Shown in pieces: positions 1 through 9,037 of a DNA stretch of 64,000 nt (positions within the stretch are counted from its first letter, which is position 1; every line of letters begins with the position of its first letter). Source of the DNA: Streptomyces sp. M41(2017) (GTDB lineage: Bacteria; Actinomycetota; Actinomycetes; Streptomycetales; Streptomycetaceae). The translations under genes were made by a program, and so were the position numbers. The notes below the pieces were generated by a model. That model did no database searches. It was not told where the DNA came from and saw nothing but the letters and a program-made list of their open reading frames with translations. The DNA is taken from positions 4,340,001 to 4,404,000 of the forward strand of contig NZ_MWFK01000001.1 in assembly GCF_002078175.1 (NCBI RefSeq). The letters are read 5' to 3'.

Positions 1-2904
1 GCACGACTGGGAGCCGATCCCCTGCTGGCCGTGGTCGAGGTTGACCCAGACCGTGTCGCCGGCCCGGAGATCCGACAAGTGGTCCGCCGCGTCCAGTTGT
101 TCGGTCGTCCAGCGTCGTGCCGTGAACCAGAACCGCGGATCGCCCTCGACACGCAGACCGCCGATCTCCGCCCAGCGGACGTCGGGCCGGGCACCGTTCT
201 CCTGCGGGCGCACGTACGGGGTCTGCAGGGCGTCCACGGTCGACTCCCACCGGCCGCTCATGGAGGCCGTCCCGGTGTCGGGGTAGCCCTCGCCCGGGCC
301 GCCGCCGAACCAGGTCACGCGATCCGCCGGGCCGGAGAGCCCGAGCCGGACGCCGAGCCGGGGCAACGGCAGCCTCCAGTCGCCCTCGGGTGCCACGGAC
401 ACGGTCAGCCGCAGCCGGGTGCCGTCGGACGTCCAGCGGTACACCGTGCGCAGGCCGACCGCGCGGGCGGCGGGCGCCACCCTGGTCCGTACGGTCAACG
501 CGTCCTCGCCCGGCTCCACCGCGTCCAGCCGGTGCCGCATCCGGTGCAGGCCCAGCGCGCGCCAGAGCGGACCGAAGCGGGCGTCGGGCTGCCAGTGCGC
601 GCCGTTGTCGTTGTCGGTCGGGGCCCGCCACACGTCCAGCCGCAGCCCCGTGACACCGACACCGCCGAGGGTGAGCGGCTCCCCGGTGCGGGCGTCGAAG
701 GTGCCCGGTCCCAGGGTGATGACGCCGTCACCGGCCACCGGGGCGACGAACCGCCCGAGGGGCGCGGACACGGCCTCGGCGGAGGGGAGTTGGGCCCAGG
801 CGATCTCATGGCCGCGGGGCGCCCACGCCGTGTCCTCGGCGAGGACCGCCCGTACGGTCCAGTGCGCCTCGGCGCCCGCCGGGTCCACGGGCGGCGCGGG
901 GAGTTTCACGTCCGCCGACTCGCCGGGGGCCAGCTCGGGCACCTGGAGGGCGCCCGTCGCGACGGTCTCGCCGTCCACCTGGTAGGACCAGGAGAAGGCG
1001 AGCGCGGCGAGGTCGGCGAAGTCGTAGCCGTTGGTGACGCGCACGACGCCGTCGGCACGGGCGGCGTCCAGAGGCCGGTCCAACACCCCTTCCCCGTCCC
1101 GGAGCCGGTCCGGTCCGGGGAGGCCGGACGTCCCGCCGGTGTCGATGCGGACGGGTTCGATCACCTTCTTGTACTCGACGAGCCCGGGGGAGGGTGTCCG
1201 GTCCGGGAAGAGCAACCCGTCGCAGACGAAGTTCCCGTCGTGCAGTTCCTCGCCGAAGTCGCCGCCGTACGCGAACCCGTGGCGCTCGTCCTTGATGCCG
1301 TGGTCGATCCACTCCCAGATGAAGCCGCCCTGGACCCGGTCGTACGCGGTGAACAGTCGCTGGTAGTCGGCGAGACCGCCGGGACCGTTGCCCATGGCGT
1401 GGCCGTACTCGCAGAGGATGAAGGGGAGCCCGCGTCGCTTCGCGTCGCCGTCGTCCTCGTGGCGGCCGATGCGCTCGACCTCGGCGTGATCGGCGTACAT
1501 GCGCGAATAGACGTCCGTGTCCCGGCAGGTGGCGTCACCCTCGTAGTGGATGAGGCGTGAGCCGTCGCGGTCCCGGATCCAGTCGGCCATCGCGGTCAGT
1601 CCCCGTCCCGTGCCCGCTTCGTTGCCGAGCGACCACATCACGACGGACGGATGGTTCTTGTCGCGCTCGACCATGCGGGCCGCCCGGTCGAGAAGGGCGG
1701 GCGTCCAGCGGTCGTCGTCGACGGGGTTGCCCTGCCAGCCCTCCTCGGTGAAGCCGTGGGTCTCCAGGTCGCACTCGTCGACGACCCACAGGCCGTAGGT
1801 GTCGCACAGGTCGAGGAAGGCGGGATGCGGCGGGTAGTGCGAGGTACGGACGGCGTTGATGTTGTGCCGCTTCATCAGCAGCACGTCGGCGAGCATCGTC
1901 TCCGCGTCGAGGGCGCGGCCCCTCTCCGGGTGCCACTCGTGCCGGTTGACGCCCTTGAACAGCACCGCGCGGCCGTTGACCGTGATCTGTCCGTCCCGCA
2001 GAGCGACGGTGCGGAAGCCGATCCGCAGGGGTACGCGCTCGCCCTCCGTGACCAGTTCGCCGTCGTACAGCCGGGGCGTCTCGGCCGTCCACGGCGCCAC
2101 CGGCACCGTGACCTCCACACCGGTCGCCACGTCGACGCCCAGGGCCGGCACGAGGACCCGTCCGTCGACGTCGGAGTCGACGCGCAGCGTTCCGAGGCCC
2201 GCGCGGTGGTCGTACCCGGCATGCACGAAGAAGTCGAGCACGCCGCCCGGGGGGCGGTGCAGCAGGGTCACGTCACGGAAGATGCCGGGCAGCCACCACT
2301 GGTCCTGGTCCTCCAGGTACGAGCCCGCCGACCACTGGTGCACCCGGACGGCGAGCGCGTTGCGCCCCGGCCTCAGCAGATGGCCCACGGCCAACTCGTG
2401 CGGCAGCCGGGACCCCTTGAACTCGCCGAGGTCCGTGCCGTTCAGCCAGACCCGGGCGCAGGACTCGACCCCGTCGAAGCGCAGCACCGTACCGCCGTCG
2501 GCGGGCCAGTGGGCCGGCAGGTCGAAGAAGCGCAGATGGTCGCCGGTCGGGTTCTCGGTCGGCACGTGCGGCGGGTCGACCGGGAACGGATAGAGGTGGT
2601 TGGTGTAGATCGGCGCGCCGTGCCCCTGCAGCACCCAGTGGCCGGGGACCTGGACCTCGGCCCAGCTCTCGGCGTCCTGGTCCTCGTGCGGCGCGTACCC
2701 CTCGGCGGCGAACGAGTCGTCGCGCGCGTCGGCGGTGGGGGACAGCCGGAAGTGCCAACGCCCGTTCAGGGAAAGGCTCGCGGCGTCCGAGGCCGCGTAA
2801 TGGGCGCGCGGCGGCAGCGCGCCGTGGCCGGGGGACACGTCCTCGACGTAGCCGGTGTCGGAGGGTGCGGCGGTCGGATGCGAGGGGGAGGTGCGGAAGG
2901 ACAT
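1..2904 (-). CDS. lacZ: Beta-galactosidase, GH2 (LacZ type), C-terminus off the window
   Basis: Hydrolyses terminal beta-galactosides. The frame stays open from the ATG at 2904 to the left edge, so 968 residues are visible of an expected ~1,000-1,020 and the extreme C-terminus is missing. The N-terminal jelly-roll, Ig-like domain and TIM barrel follow in the usual LacZ order. The acid/base Glu is in SLGNEAG (about residue 429) and the nucleophile in ILCEYGHAMGN (about residue 499), the spacing expected from E. coli Glu461/Glu537. There is no signal peptide, so it is cytoplasmic. It lies 83 bp downstream of the alditol oxidase gene on the same strand, suggesting co-transcription in a sugar/polyol locus. 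The family is very secure; the natural substrate is not. Confidence 0.95.
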   Translation of the reverse strand, partial: MSFRTSPSHPTAAPSDTGYVEDVSPGHGALPPRAHYAASDAASLSLNGRWHFRLSPTADARDDSFAAEGYAPHEDQDAESWAEVQVPGHWVLQGHGAPIYTNHLYPFPVDPPHVPTENPTGDHLRFFDLPAHWPADGGTVLRFDGVESCARVWLNGTDLGEFKGSRLPHELAVGHLLRPGRNALAVRVHQWSAGSYLEDQDQWWLPGIFRDVTLLHRPPGGVLDFFVHAGYDHRAGLGTLRVDSDVDGRVLVPALGVDVATGVEVTVPVAPWTAETPRLYDGELVTEGERVPLRIGFRTVALRDGQITVNGRAVLFKGVNRHEWHPERGRALDAETMLADVLLMKRHNINAVRTSHYPPHPAFLDLCDTYGLWVVDECDLETHGFTEEGWQGNPVDDDRWTPALLDRAARMVERDKNHPSVVMWSLGNEAGTGRGLTAMADWIRDRDGSRLIHYEGDATCRDTDVYSRMYADHAEVERIGRHEDDGDAKRRGLPFILCEYGHAMGNGPGGLADYQRLFTAYDRVQGGFIWEWIDHGIKDERHGFAYGGDFGEELHDGNFVCDGLLFPDRTPSPGLVEYKKVIEPVRIDTGGTSGLPGPDRLRDGEGVLDRPLDAARADGVVRVTNGYDFADLAALAFSWSYQVDGETVATGALQVPELAPGESADVKLPAPPVDPAGAEAHWTVRAVLAEDTAWAPRGHEIAWAQLPSAEAVSAPLGRFVAPVAGDGVITLGPGTFDARTGEPLTLGGVGVTGLRLDVWRAPTDNDNGAHWQPDARFGPLWRALGLHRMRHRLDAVEPGEDALTVRTRVAPAARAVGLRTVYRWTSDGTRLRLTVSVAPEGDWRLPLPRLGVRLGLSGPADRVTWFGGGPGEGYPDTGTASMSGRWESTVDALQTPYVRPQENGARPDVRWAEIGGLRVEGDPRFWFTARRWTTEQLDAADHLSDLRAGDTVWVNLDHGQQGIGSQSC

Positions 2905-2914
2905 GCGTCTCCTA

Positions 2915-2938
2915 GATCAGCCCGTGGATCAGCCCGTG
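2915..2938. repeat. 12-bp perfect tandem duplication upstream of lacZ
   Basis: GATCAGCCCGTG occurs twice back to back (2915-2926 and 2927-2938), ending about 11 bp upstream of the lacZ start. It may be a slippage duplication or a paired site. It sits where the lacZ ribosome-binding region should be, and no good Shine-Dalgarno motif is visible there. Confidence 0.7.
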
Positions 2939-2987
2939 CGTCGTGGTTCCGGTCGGTGCGGTTCTCCCGGGGCCCGCGCCCGGTCTC

Positions 2988-4238
2988 TCAGGAGCGGGGA
3001 GGGAGGAGGTCCGCCACGAAGGCGTTGGTGAAGGTGCCGGCCGGGTCGAGGCCGTCGACCAGCGTCCGGAAGTCGGTCATGCGCGCGTAGCGTTCCCGCA
3101 GGATCCGCGGCGGTACGGCGAAGACCTTGCCCCAGTGCGGTCGCGGCGCGAACGGCTCCAGCGCCCGCTCGACGCTCCGCACCACGGGCAGCACGGCCTC
3201 CGTGTCGTCGACCCAGGTGAAGTGCAGTGCCACGGTGTCCCGTCCGTACGCCGGGCTCAGCCACTGCCGGTCGGCGGCGACGGTCCGCACCTCGCAGATC
3301 TGCAGCAGCGGCGCGATCGTCCCGCGGATCGCGTCCAGGGCGTGCAGCGCGGCGAGGGCGTCCGAGCGCGCCAGCAGATACTCGGACTGCAGCTCGGAGC
3401 CGCTGCTCGGCGTGAACTCCGCCCGGAAGTGCGGGAGTCGCTCGTGCCAGGGGCCGGGCACGCCGAACTGCCGGGTGCAGTTGCGGGCGGGCATCCCCGG
3501 CACCGGGTGCATGGCCTCGGTCGCGGGCTCCGCCCAGGGGAAGTCCGGCAGGGGCCGGTCGGTGCGCCGCTTCAGCCACACCTGGCGGAAACCGGGCCGC
3601 TTCCAGTCGGTGAACAGGCTCACGCTGTACGCGGAGGCCGCGACCGCCTCGAAGTCCAGTCCCTCCAGCGGGAGTTCGGTGAAGACGTGCTGGCTGACCT
3701 CGAAGTCCGGCTCGACGTCGAGCGTGAGAGCGGTGACCACGCCGAGGGCGCCCAGAGCCGTCACGGCGCCGTCGAAGCGGTCGTCGCCGCGGCCGATGAC
3801 CGACGCGGAACCGTCCGCGGTGACCAGCTCGATCTCACGGACCGCCGACGCCAGCGAACCGTTCGCGACCCCCGAGCCGTGCGTGCCGGTGGCGACCGAA
3901 CCGGCCACCGAGATGTGCGGCAGCGAGGCCATGTTGTGCAGCGCGAACCCCTTCGCGTGGACGGCGCCGGCGAGTTCCGCGTAGCGCACGCCGCCCGACA
4001 CCCGGACCGTACGGGCCGCCGTGTCGACGTCGATCGCGGGCGGCAGCGCGGCCAGCGACAGCAGGACGCCGTCGGCACCCGGTTCGGCGATCCGGTTGAA
4101 CGAGTGGCCGCTGCCCAGTACCCGCACCCGGGGGCTCCGCGCGACCAGCGCGCGCAGCGCGTCGAGCGAGGCGGGCCGGTGCAACTCCTCGGCCGCGTAC
4201 GTGATGTTGCCGGCCCAGTTGGTCAGCGTCCCAGTCAT
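2988..4238 (-). CDS. aldO: Alditol (xylitol/sorbitol) oxidase, covalent FAD
   Basis: Oxidises polyols such as xylitol or sorbitol at C1 to the aldose with release of H2O2. The 416-residue length and long stretches match, from memory, the 418-aa S. coelicolor AldO. The N-terminal PCMH-type FAD domain contains LGSGHSFNRI with His45 at the position of the covalently flavinylated His46 of AldO, followed by the pyrophosphate-binding segment SVAGSVATGTHGSG near residues 100-115. The C-terminal D-arabinono-lactone-oxidase-like domain ends in DPAGTFTNAF. There is no signal peptide, so it acts in the cytoplasm. It is read towards lacZ and divergently from a dehydrogenase gene. Assignment is strong; exact polyol preference is inferred. 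Confidence 0.92.
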   Translation of the reverse strand: MTGTLTNWAGNITYAAEELHRPASLDALRALVARSPRVRVLGSGHSFNRIAEPGADGVLLSLAALPPAIDVDTAARTVRVSGGVRYAELAGAVHAKGFALHNMASLPHISVAGSVATGTHGSGVANGSLASAVREIELVTADGSASVIGRGDDRFDGAVTALGALGVVTALTLDVEPDFEVSQHVFTELPLEGLDFEAVAASAYSVSLFTDWKRPGFRQVWLKRRTDRPLPDFPWAEPATEAMHPVPGMPARNCTRQFGVPGPWHERLPHFRAEFTPSSGSELQSEYLLARSDALAALHALDAIRGTIAPLLQICEVRTVAADRQWLSPAYGRDTVALHFTWVDDTEAVLPVVRSVERALEPFAPRPHWGKVFAVPPRILRERYARMTDFRTLVDGLDPAGTFTNAFVADLLPPRS

Positions 4239-4328
4239 CCTGCTGTTCCTCCTCGGATGTCCGCCGCCCGTGCGATGACCGCCCGGCGAACGTACCGCGC
4301 CGGTCCGCCCAGGTGACAGACCTCTTCG

Positions 4329-4361
4329 TTGACCCTCTCACGCGCTGCGATCTACCGTAGA
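4329..4361 (+). promoter_or_regulatory. Candidate promoter and small palindrome in the aldO/dehydrogenase divergent region
   Basis: TTGACC (4329-4334), an 18-bp spacer, then TACCGT (4353-4358) resembles a vegetative promoter reading towards the dehydrogenase. The -10 element is embedded in TCTAC-C-GTAGA (4351-4361), a perfect 5-bp-arm palindrome that could be an operator. Sequence resemblance only. Confidence 0.4.
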
Positions 4362-4480
4362 GAGCGGTTGCTGCCGCTGTCACGAGGCCGTCGACGCTCG
4401 CCGACCCTCACGCGCTCGCGGCGAGGCCCCGCACCGCCGCCGGACGCCGTCGGGCGTCTCCCGAACCGGAAGGCCCCTCC

Positions 4481-5488
4481 GTGCCGAAGCGTCCCTTGGC
4501 GATGTTCGCCATGACGGCCGAGAACGTGCCGCGCGTCTTTCCGCCGGACCTGCTCGTCCGGCTGCGCGAGCTGGTGGAGATCGATCCCGCCCTGGTGGCG
4601 GGAGATTTCACCGACCCCCGGGTGCGGGAGCGTCTCGCCACGACCGAGGTCCTGATCACCGGCTGGGGCTGTCCCGTCCTCGACGCCGGCGCGCTGGAGG
4701 CGGCGCCGCGGCTGCGGGCCGTGCTGCACGCCGCGGGCTCCGTGAAGGGGTTCACCACCCAGGCGGTGTGGGACCGTGGGATCGCCGTGTCGTCGGCGGC
4801 CGCCGCGAACGCGCTGCCCGTCGCCGAGTACACGCTCGCCATGATCCTGCTCGCCGGCAAGAGCGTCTTCACGCACCGCGACCGCCTCCGCGACGAACGG
4901 GCCTTCCCGTACGGCGAGATCCTGCCCGGCGTCGGCAACTTCGGCCGTCGCGTCGGCGTCGTCGGCGCCTCCCGCGTCGGCCGACGCCTCATCGAGCTGC
5001 TCCGGCCCTTCGACCTGGAGGTCGGCCTCGCCGACCCCTACGTCACCGAAGCCGGCGCGGCGGCGCTCGGGGTGCCGTTGCTGCCGCTCGACGCCCTGCT
5101 CGCCGGCAGCGACGTCGTCACCGTGCACGCCCCGCAGACCCCCGAGACCCGGCATCTCGTCGGCCGCCGCGAACTCGCCCTGATGCCCGACGGATCGGTC
5201 CTCGTGAACACCGCGCGCGGCTCCCTCGTCGACCACGACGCGCTCGTCGGGGAACTGCGGTCCGGCCGGATCAGCGCCGTCCTCGACGTCACGGACCCGG
5301 AACCGCTCCCGGCGGACTCCCCGCTCCTCGACCTCCCGAACGCCTTCGTCACCCCTCACCTGGCCGGTTCCCAGGGCAACGAGGTCGCCCGGCTCGGCGC
5401 GGCCGTCCTCGGCGAGCTGGAACGGCTGCTGGTGGGGCGGGAGCTGGAGTTCCGGGTGGACGAGACGGAGCTGGGACGGACGGCCTGA
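4481..5488 (+). CDS. D-isomer-specific 2-hydroxyacid dehydrogenase (SerA/glycerate-dehydrogenase family)
   Basis: NAD-dependent reduction or oxidation of a 2-oxo/2-hydroxy acid is expected; the substrate cannot be read from sequence. In 335 residues there is a split catalytic domain around a Rossmann domain (about 105-290). The dinucleotide loop is GASRVG, a variant of GxGxxG, with the ribose-binding Asp about 20 residues later (LADPY). The catalytic Arg is in NTARGSLVDHDAL, the Glu in VTDPEPLP, and the His in TPHLAGSQGNE. The GTG at 4481 was chosen as start; an ATG at 4502 is possible. It is divergent from aldO and may serve the same sugar/polyol pathway, but that is inference. Confidence 0.88.
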   Translation: MPKRPLAMFAMTAENVPRVFPPDLLVRLRELVEIDPALVAGDFTDPRVRERLATTEVLITGWGCPVLDAGALEAAPRLRAVLHAAGSVKGFTTQAVWDRGIAVSSAAAANALPVAEYTLAMILLAGKSVFTHRDRLRDERAFPYGEILPGVGNFGRRVGVVGASRVGRRLIELLRPFDLEVGLADPYVTEAGAAALGVPLLPLDALLAGSDVVTVHAPQTPETRHLVGRRELALMPDGSVLVNTARGSLVDHDALVGELRSGRISAVLDVTDPEPLPADSPLLDLPNAFVTPHLAGSQGNEVARLGAAVLGELERLLVGRELEFRVDETELGRTA

Positions 5489-5573
5489 CGGAGGGGACCG
5501 CGAGGCCGGCGTCGGCAGGGGGCCACCCGCGCCGCGGGGCTGCCGGCCTGCCGGGCCTCCGCGCGCCGGGCGG

Positions 5574-6422
5574 CTACCCGGCCGGTCGTCCGAGGAAAGC
5601 GCCGATGGTCCGGGTGAACCGCTCCGCGTCGTCGAGCCACGGAAAGTGTCCGGCCCCGGCCTGGACGACCAGCTCGGCACGCGGGAACACGGCGGCGAGG
5701 GCGGCCACCGCGGGAGGCGGGGAGTTCAGGTCCACCTCACCGGCGAGCACGAGCACCGGACAGGGCAGACGGCCGAGGGCCGCCCGGGTGACGTCCGGCG
5801 TGAACGCGCCGTCACCGAAGCGGCCCGCGGCCTCCTGGTTCCGGTGGGCGTCCTCCGCGGCCCGGTGCGCCCGCGCGCTCTCGTCCCAACGGCCGTACCA
5901 GAAGGGGGCGATGGCCAGGAAGGCGGCGCTGTCCCCGTCTCCCGCGACGATCCGTTCCAGCGCGGCGAAGGCCTCCGGGAACCACGGCTCCGCGGCCCGC
6001 AGCAGCGCCGTCTCCCGCCGGACCTCCCCGGTGACGTCGATGCCGGCCGCGTACGGGCTCGGCGTGATGAGCGCGAGCCGCTCGACCCGGTCCGGGTGAC
6101 GCTCCGCGTACAGCATCGCCAGGTTCGTCCCCGCGGAGTGCGCGAGCAGGTCCAGCCGGTCCCGGCCGAGGTGCTCGCGCAGCGCCTCCACGTCGTCGAC
6201 GAGCCGGTCGCAGCGGTACGTGCCGGGGTCCTCGGGGACCGCCGAGCCGCCGGTGCCGCGCGGGTCCGCCATGACCAGGGCGCGCTGCGCCGACAGACCG
6301 CCCAGCTCCCCGAGGTAGGCGCAGTCCTGCATCGGCCCGCCCGGGAGACACACCATGGGTGGTCCGTCCCCGAGGACCTCGTAGGCCAGCTCTGTTCCGT
6401 CGTACGCGGCGAAGGTGGGCAT
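5574..6422 (-). CDS. Alpha/beta-fold hydrolase
   Basis: The 282-residue protein has the hydrolase fold with oxyanion segment PGGPMQDCAYL near residue 30 (the HGGPG-like loop of proline iminopeptidases), nucleophile elbow AHSAG, an Asp in AGEVDLNSP and the catalytic His in AGAGHFPWLDD. This complete triad indicates an active esterase or peptidase; the HGGPG-like loop makes a prolyl-aminopeptidase-type enzyme possible, but the substrate is not determinable. The ATG at 6422 is used because the family N-terminus (MPTFAAYDG) begins there; the frame remains open upstream to 6521. It is divergent from the next gene. Confidence 0.8.
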   Translation of the reverse strand: MPTFAAYDGTELAYEVLGDGPPMVCLPGGPMQDCAYLGELGGLSAQRALVMADPRGTGGSAVPEDPGTYRCDRLVDDVEALREHLGRDRLDLLAHSAGTNLAMLYAERHPDRVERLALITPSPYAAGIDVTGEVRRETALLRAAEPWFPEAFAALERIVAGDGDSAAFLAIAPFWYGRWDESARAHRAAEDAHRNQEAAGRFGDGAFTPDVTRAALGRLPCPVLVLAGEVDLNSPPPAVAALAAVFPRAELVVQAGAGHFPWLDDAERFTRTIGAFLGRPAG

Positions 6423-6549
6423 GGCGGCGACTCTCGCAGCGGGGGCCGTGCGGGGCAAACGGCTTCTTGGGCTGCCCCGGCATCGCTCCGCCGTACAGGG
6501 AGTGCGAATTCCGTTGTTCATGATGCTGGAAAGTGCTGATTCGGTTGTC

Positions 6550-6592
6550 TTGTAGTCAATGTGCGATGGATATCGTTACTCTGTCGCTCATG
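6550..6592 (+). promoter_or_regulatory. Possible leaderless promoter for the PPOX-fold gene
   Basis: TTGTAG (6550-6555) and TATCGT (6571-6576) lie just upstream of the ATG at 6590, with no Shine-Dalgarno sequence between. That geometry would start the transcript within a few bases of the ATG, as in leaderless mRNAs that are common in Streptomyces. The spacer is short (15 bp), so this is tentative. Confidence 0.3.
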
Positions 6593-7252
6593 ACCTACGG
6601 ACCGCTTCCCGACACCGACCTCACCCGGCACCGCCGACTGCGCGAGCAGGGCAGCCTCGACCGCGCCGACCTCGACGCCGTCCTGGACGCGGGGTTCGTC
6701 TGCCACCTCGGAGTGATCGTCGACGGACGCCCGATGGTGGTGCCGACCGTGTACGGGCGGGGCGAGCGTGACCTCTACGTCCACGGCTCCGTGGCGAGCC
6801 GGAGCCTGGCGGGGGACGCGCCCGTCTGCGTCACCGTGACGCACGTCGACGGACTCGTCCTCGCGCGGTCCGTGTTCGAGCACGGCGTGAACTACCGCAG
6901 CGCGATGATCCACGGCGTGCCCCGGAAGGTCGTCGACCCTGACGAGAAGACCGAGGCGCTGCGCCTCCTCACGGAGCACACCGCCCCCGGCCAGTGGGAC
7001 TACGCGCGCGCCCCCAGCCGCAAGGAGCTGGCCGCGACCACCGTCCTCGCCCTGTCCCTCGACATGGCCTCCGTCAAGATCCGCACCGGCGCCCCGGACG
7101 ACGGGGACGGCCCGGACGCCGCACTGGGCCTGTGGGCCGGCACGCTCCCGCTCACGGCCACCTGGGGAGCGCCCGTCCCCGACCCGCTGCTGCCGTCCGG
7201 ACAGCCCGTTCCGGACCACGTCGCGCGCCGCGAGGGGACCCGGCACGGCTGA
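6590..7252 (+). CDS. Pyridoxamine 5'-phosphate oxidase-family flavin-binding protein
   Basis: This 220-residue protein has the split-barrel FMN-binding fold of the PPOX/NimA-like superfamily. The strand pattern GFVCHLGVIVDGRPMVVPT near residues 35-55 is typical, and the paired segment YVHGSVASRSL follows. Such proteins bind FMN or F420 and reduce small molecules, or act as flavin stores; the substrate is unknown here. The ATG at 6590 gives the normal family N-terminus, while an in-frame ATG at 6566 would add eight residues. It precedes the radical SAM gene by 71 bp on the same strand, so the two may be co-transcribed. Confidence 0.78.
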   Translation: MTYGPLPDTDLTRHRRLREQGSLDRADLDAVLDAGFVCHLGVIVDGRPMVVPTVYGRGERDLYVHGSVASRSLAGDAPVCVTVTHVDGLVLARSVFEHGVNYRSAMIHGVPRKVVDPDEKTEALRLLTEHTAPGQWDYARAPSRKELAATTVLALSLDMASVKIRTGAPDDGDGPDAALGLWAGTLPLTATWGAPVPDPLLPSGQPVPDHVARREGTRHG

Positions 7253-7323
7253 CGCCGGACCGGGGGCATACCGTGAGGAGTCGAACACGACAGACGAAGC
7301 AGGTCGGGAGCGAGGAGAACGGG

Positions 7324-8646
7324 ATGGGCAGCCGCACCGCGCTGGTCGAGGATCTGATGGAGCGGTTCCCGCACGTGCCGCGGGAGGCCGTCTTCAAGGA
7401 GGACCTGCTCCGCGGGGGTGTGGCCTTCGACGCGTCCGCTCTCAGCGACAACGAGCAGGGCGAGGTCAAGCCGAAGTCGTACTTCATCTTCTCGTTCGAC
7501 CACGGCACCCTCCCCGAGCTGGGCGAGGCCGCGCTCAGGCGCCCGCCGGAGGAGATCATCCTCACCGGCGGCCCGTACGACCTGCGACGCACCGTGGTCT
7601 CCGTGCGTGTGAACCCGGCCTCGCCCTACCGGGTCGCCGCCGACGACGAGGGCGTCCTCGGGCTCTACCTCGACGGGAAGCGGATCTCCGACGTCGGCGT
7701 GCCGCCGATGCCCGAGTACTACAAGCACAAGCTCTCCAACGGGAAGTCCGTGATGGAGGTGGCCCCCACGATCCAGTGGGGCTACCTGATCTACCTCACG
7801 GTCTTCCGGGTCTGCCAGTACTTCGGCGCCAAGGAGGAGTGCCAGTACTGCGACATCAACCACAACTGGCGCCAGCACAAGGCGGCCGGCCGCCCGTACA
7901 CCGGGGTGAAGGACGTCGAGGAGGTCCTCGAAGCCCTGGAGATCATCGACCGGTACGACACCGCGAAGGCGTCCACGGCCTACACCCTCACCGGCGGCGC
8001 GATCACCAAGACCGTGTCCGGCCGCGACGAGGCCGACTTCTACGGCCACTACGCCAAGGCCATCGAGGAGCGGTTCCCCGGACGCTGGATCGGCAAGGTG
8101 GTGGCCCAGGCGCTGCCCCGCGACGACGTCCAGCGGTTCAAGGACTACGGCGTGCAGATCTACCACCCCAACTACGAGGTGTGGGACGAGTACCTGTTCA
8201 AGATGTACTGCCCCGGCAAAGAGCGTTACGTCGGCCGGGACGAGTGGCACAAGCGCATCCTTGACTCCGCCGAGATCTTCGGCGCGCGCAACGTGATCCC
8301 CAACTTCGTGGCGGGCGTGGAGATGGCCGAGCCGTTCGGGTTCACCAGCGTCGACGAGGCCATCGCTTCGACGACCGAGGGGCTGCGCTTCTTCATGTCC
8401 CACGGCATCACGCCCCGCTTCACCACCTGGTGCCCGGAGCCGACGACGCCGCTCGGCAAGGCCAACCCGCAGGGCGCGCCGCTGGAGTACCACATCCGCC
8501 TGCTGGAGGCCTACCGCGCCACCATGGACGACTTCGGTCTCAAGTCGCCCCCCGGGTACGGACAGCCGGGCCCCGGACGGGCGGTCTTCTCCGTCAGCTC
8601 CTTCATGGACAGCCTGCCCGCCGAGGAGCCGGCCACCCGGCTCTGA
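7324..8646 (+). CDS. Radical SAM enzyme of unknown substrate with C-X8-C-X2-C cluster motif
   Basis: A 440-residue protein with three clustered cysteines, Cys164, Cys173 and Cys176 (CQYFGAKEECQYC), a plausible 4Fe-4S site for S-adenosylmethionine cleavage although the spacing is C-X8-C-X2-C rather than canonical CX3CX2C. A glycine-rich strand LTGGAITK around residue 222, typical of the SAM-binding GGE-like motif, and VVAQALP then NVIPNFVAGVEM support a TIM-barrel radical SAM core. The ATG at 7324 has a GAGGAG ribosome-binding site. I do not recognise the reaction. Its neighbour is a flavin-fold protein, which could be a redox partner. A strong hairpin follows the stop codon. Confidence 0.75.
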   Translation: MGSRTALVEDLMERFPHVPREAVFKEDLLRGGVAFDASALSDNEQGEVKPKSYFIFSFDHGTLPELGEAALRRPPEEIILTGGPYDLRRTVVSVRVNPASPYRVAADDEGVLGLYLDGKRISDVGVPPMPEYYKHKLSNGKSVMEVAPTIQWGYLIYLTVFRVCQYFGAKEECQYCDINHNWRQHKAAGRPYTGVKDVEEVLEALEIIDRYDTAKASTAYTLTGGAITKTVSGRDEADFYGHYAKAIEERFPGRWIGKVVAQALPRDDVQRFKDYGVQIYHPNYEVWDEYLFKMYCPGKERYVGRDEWHKRILDSAEIFGARNVIPNFVAGVEMAEPFGFTSVDEAIASTTEGLRFFMSHGITPRFTTWCPEPTTPLGKANPQGAPLEYHIRLLEAYRATMDDFGLKSPPGYGQPGPGRAVFSVSSFMDSLPAEEPATRL

Positions 8647-8663
8647 CCCACCGCCGCGCCACC

Positions 8664-8693
8664 GACGCGCCGTGCCTCCGGGCACGGCGCGTC
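8664..8693 (+). terminator. Strong hairpin terminator after the radical SAM gene
   Basis: A 13-bp perfect stem with a 4-base loop (8677-8680, TCCG) starts 18 bp after the stop codon. There is no T-tract, as is usual for Streptomyces terminators. Confidence 0.7.
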
Positions 8694-8734
8694 CGGCGTG
8701 CGCGGTCCGGCGGACACGCGTGTGCCCCCCTCGG

Positions 8735-8764
8735 GTCCATCGCACCCCCGTCCATCGCACCCCC
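8735..8764. repeat. 15-bp tandem repeat, two copies
   Basis: GTCCATCGCACCCCC is repeated exactly (8735-8749, 8750-8764) in the 390-bp gap between the radical SAM gene and the next gene. The gap also holds the terminator upstream and another hairpin downstream; no gene is apparent in it. Confidence 0.75.
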
Positions 8765-8800
8765 GTACACCACGCCCCCTCACACCCTGAACGCCTCGCG

Positions 8801-8831
8801 CGGCCCGGACGTCCTCCACGTGTCCGGGCCG
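8801..8831. repeat. Inverted repeat, 10-bp perfect arms
   Basis: CGGCCCGGAC and its exact complement GTCCGGGCCG flank an 11-base loop. It may be a second terminator or a structure in the 5' region of the downstream gene. Confidence 0.55.
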
Positions 8832-9037
8832 TGCCCGTTCCCCGGCGCCGGGGGCTGTCGCCATCACCGACGCGTGACCGTCCGGTCGCGCGATGTGAGG
8901 GAACGGCTTGTCAGTTGTGTCGGAGGCGTGAAAGGCTCGGGCCTGTTGTCGGGACGGTCTCCAACTCCCCGGTGCAGCAAGCCGAGTTGGGCGTTACCTG
9001 ACGTTGCACATGGACGCAGTGGATGCAGGAGCCCCCC

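Noticed and set aside
8735..8764. Tandem 15-bp repeat considered as a CRISPR
   Set aside because: Only two copies, directly adjacent, no spacers and no cas genes.
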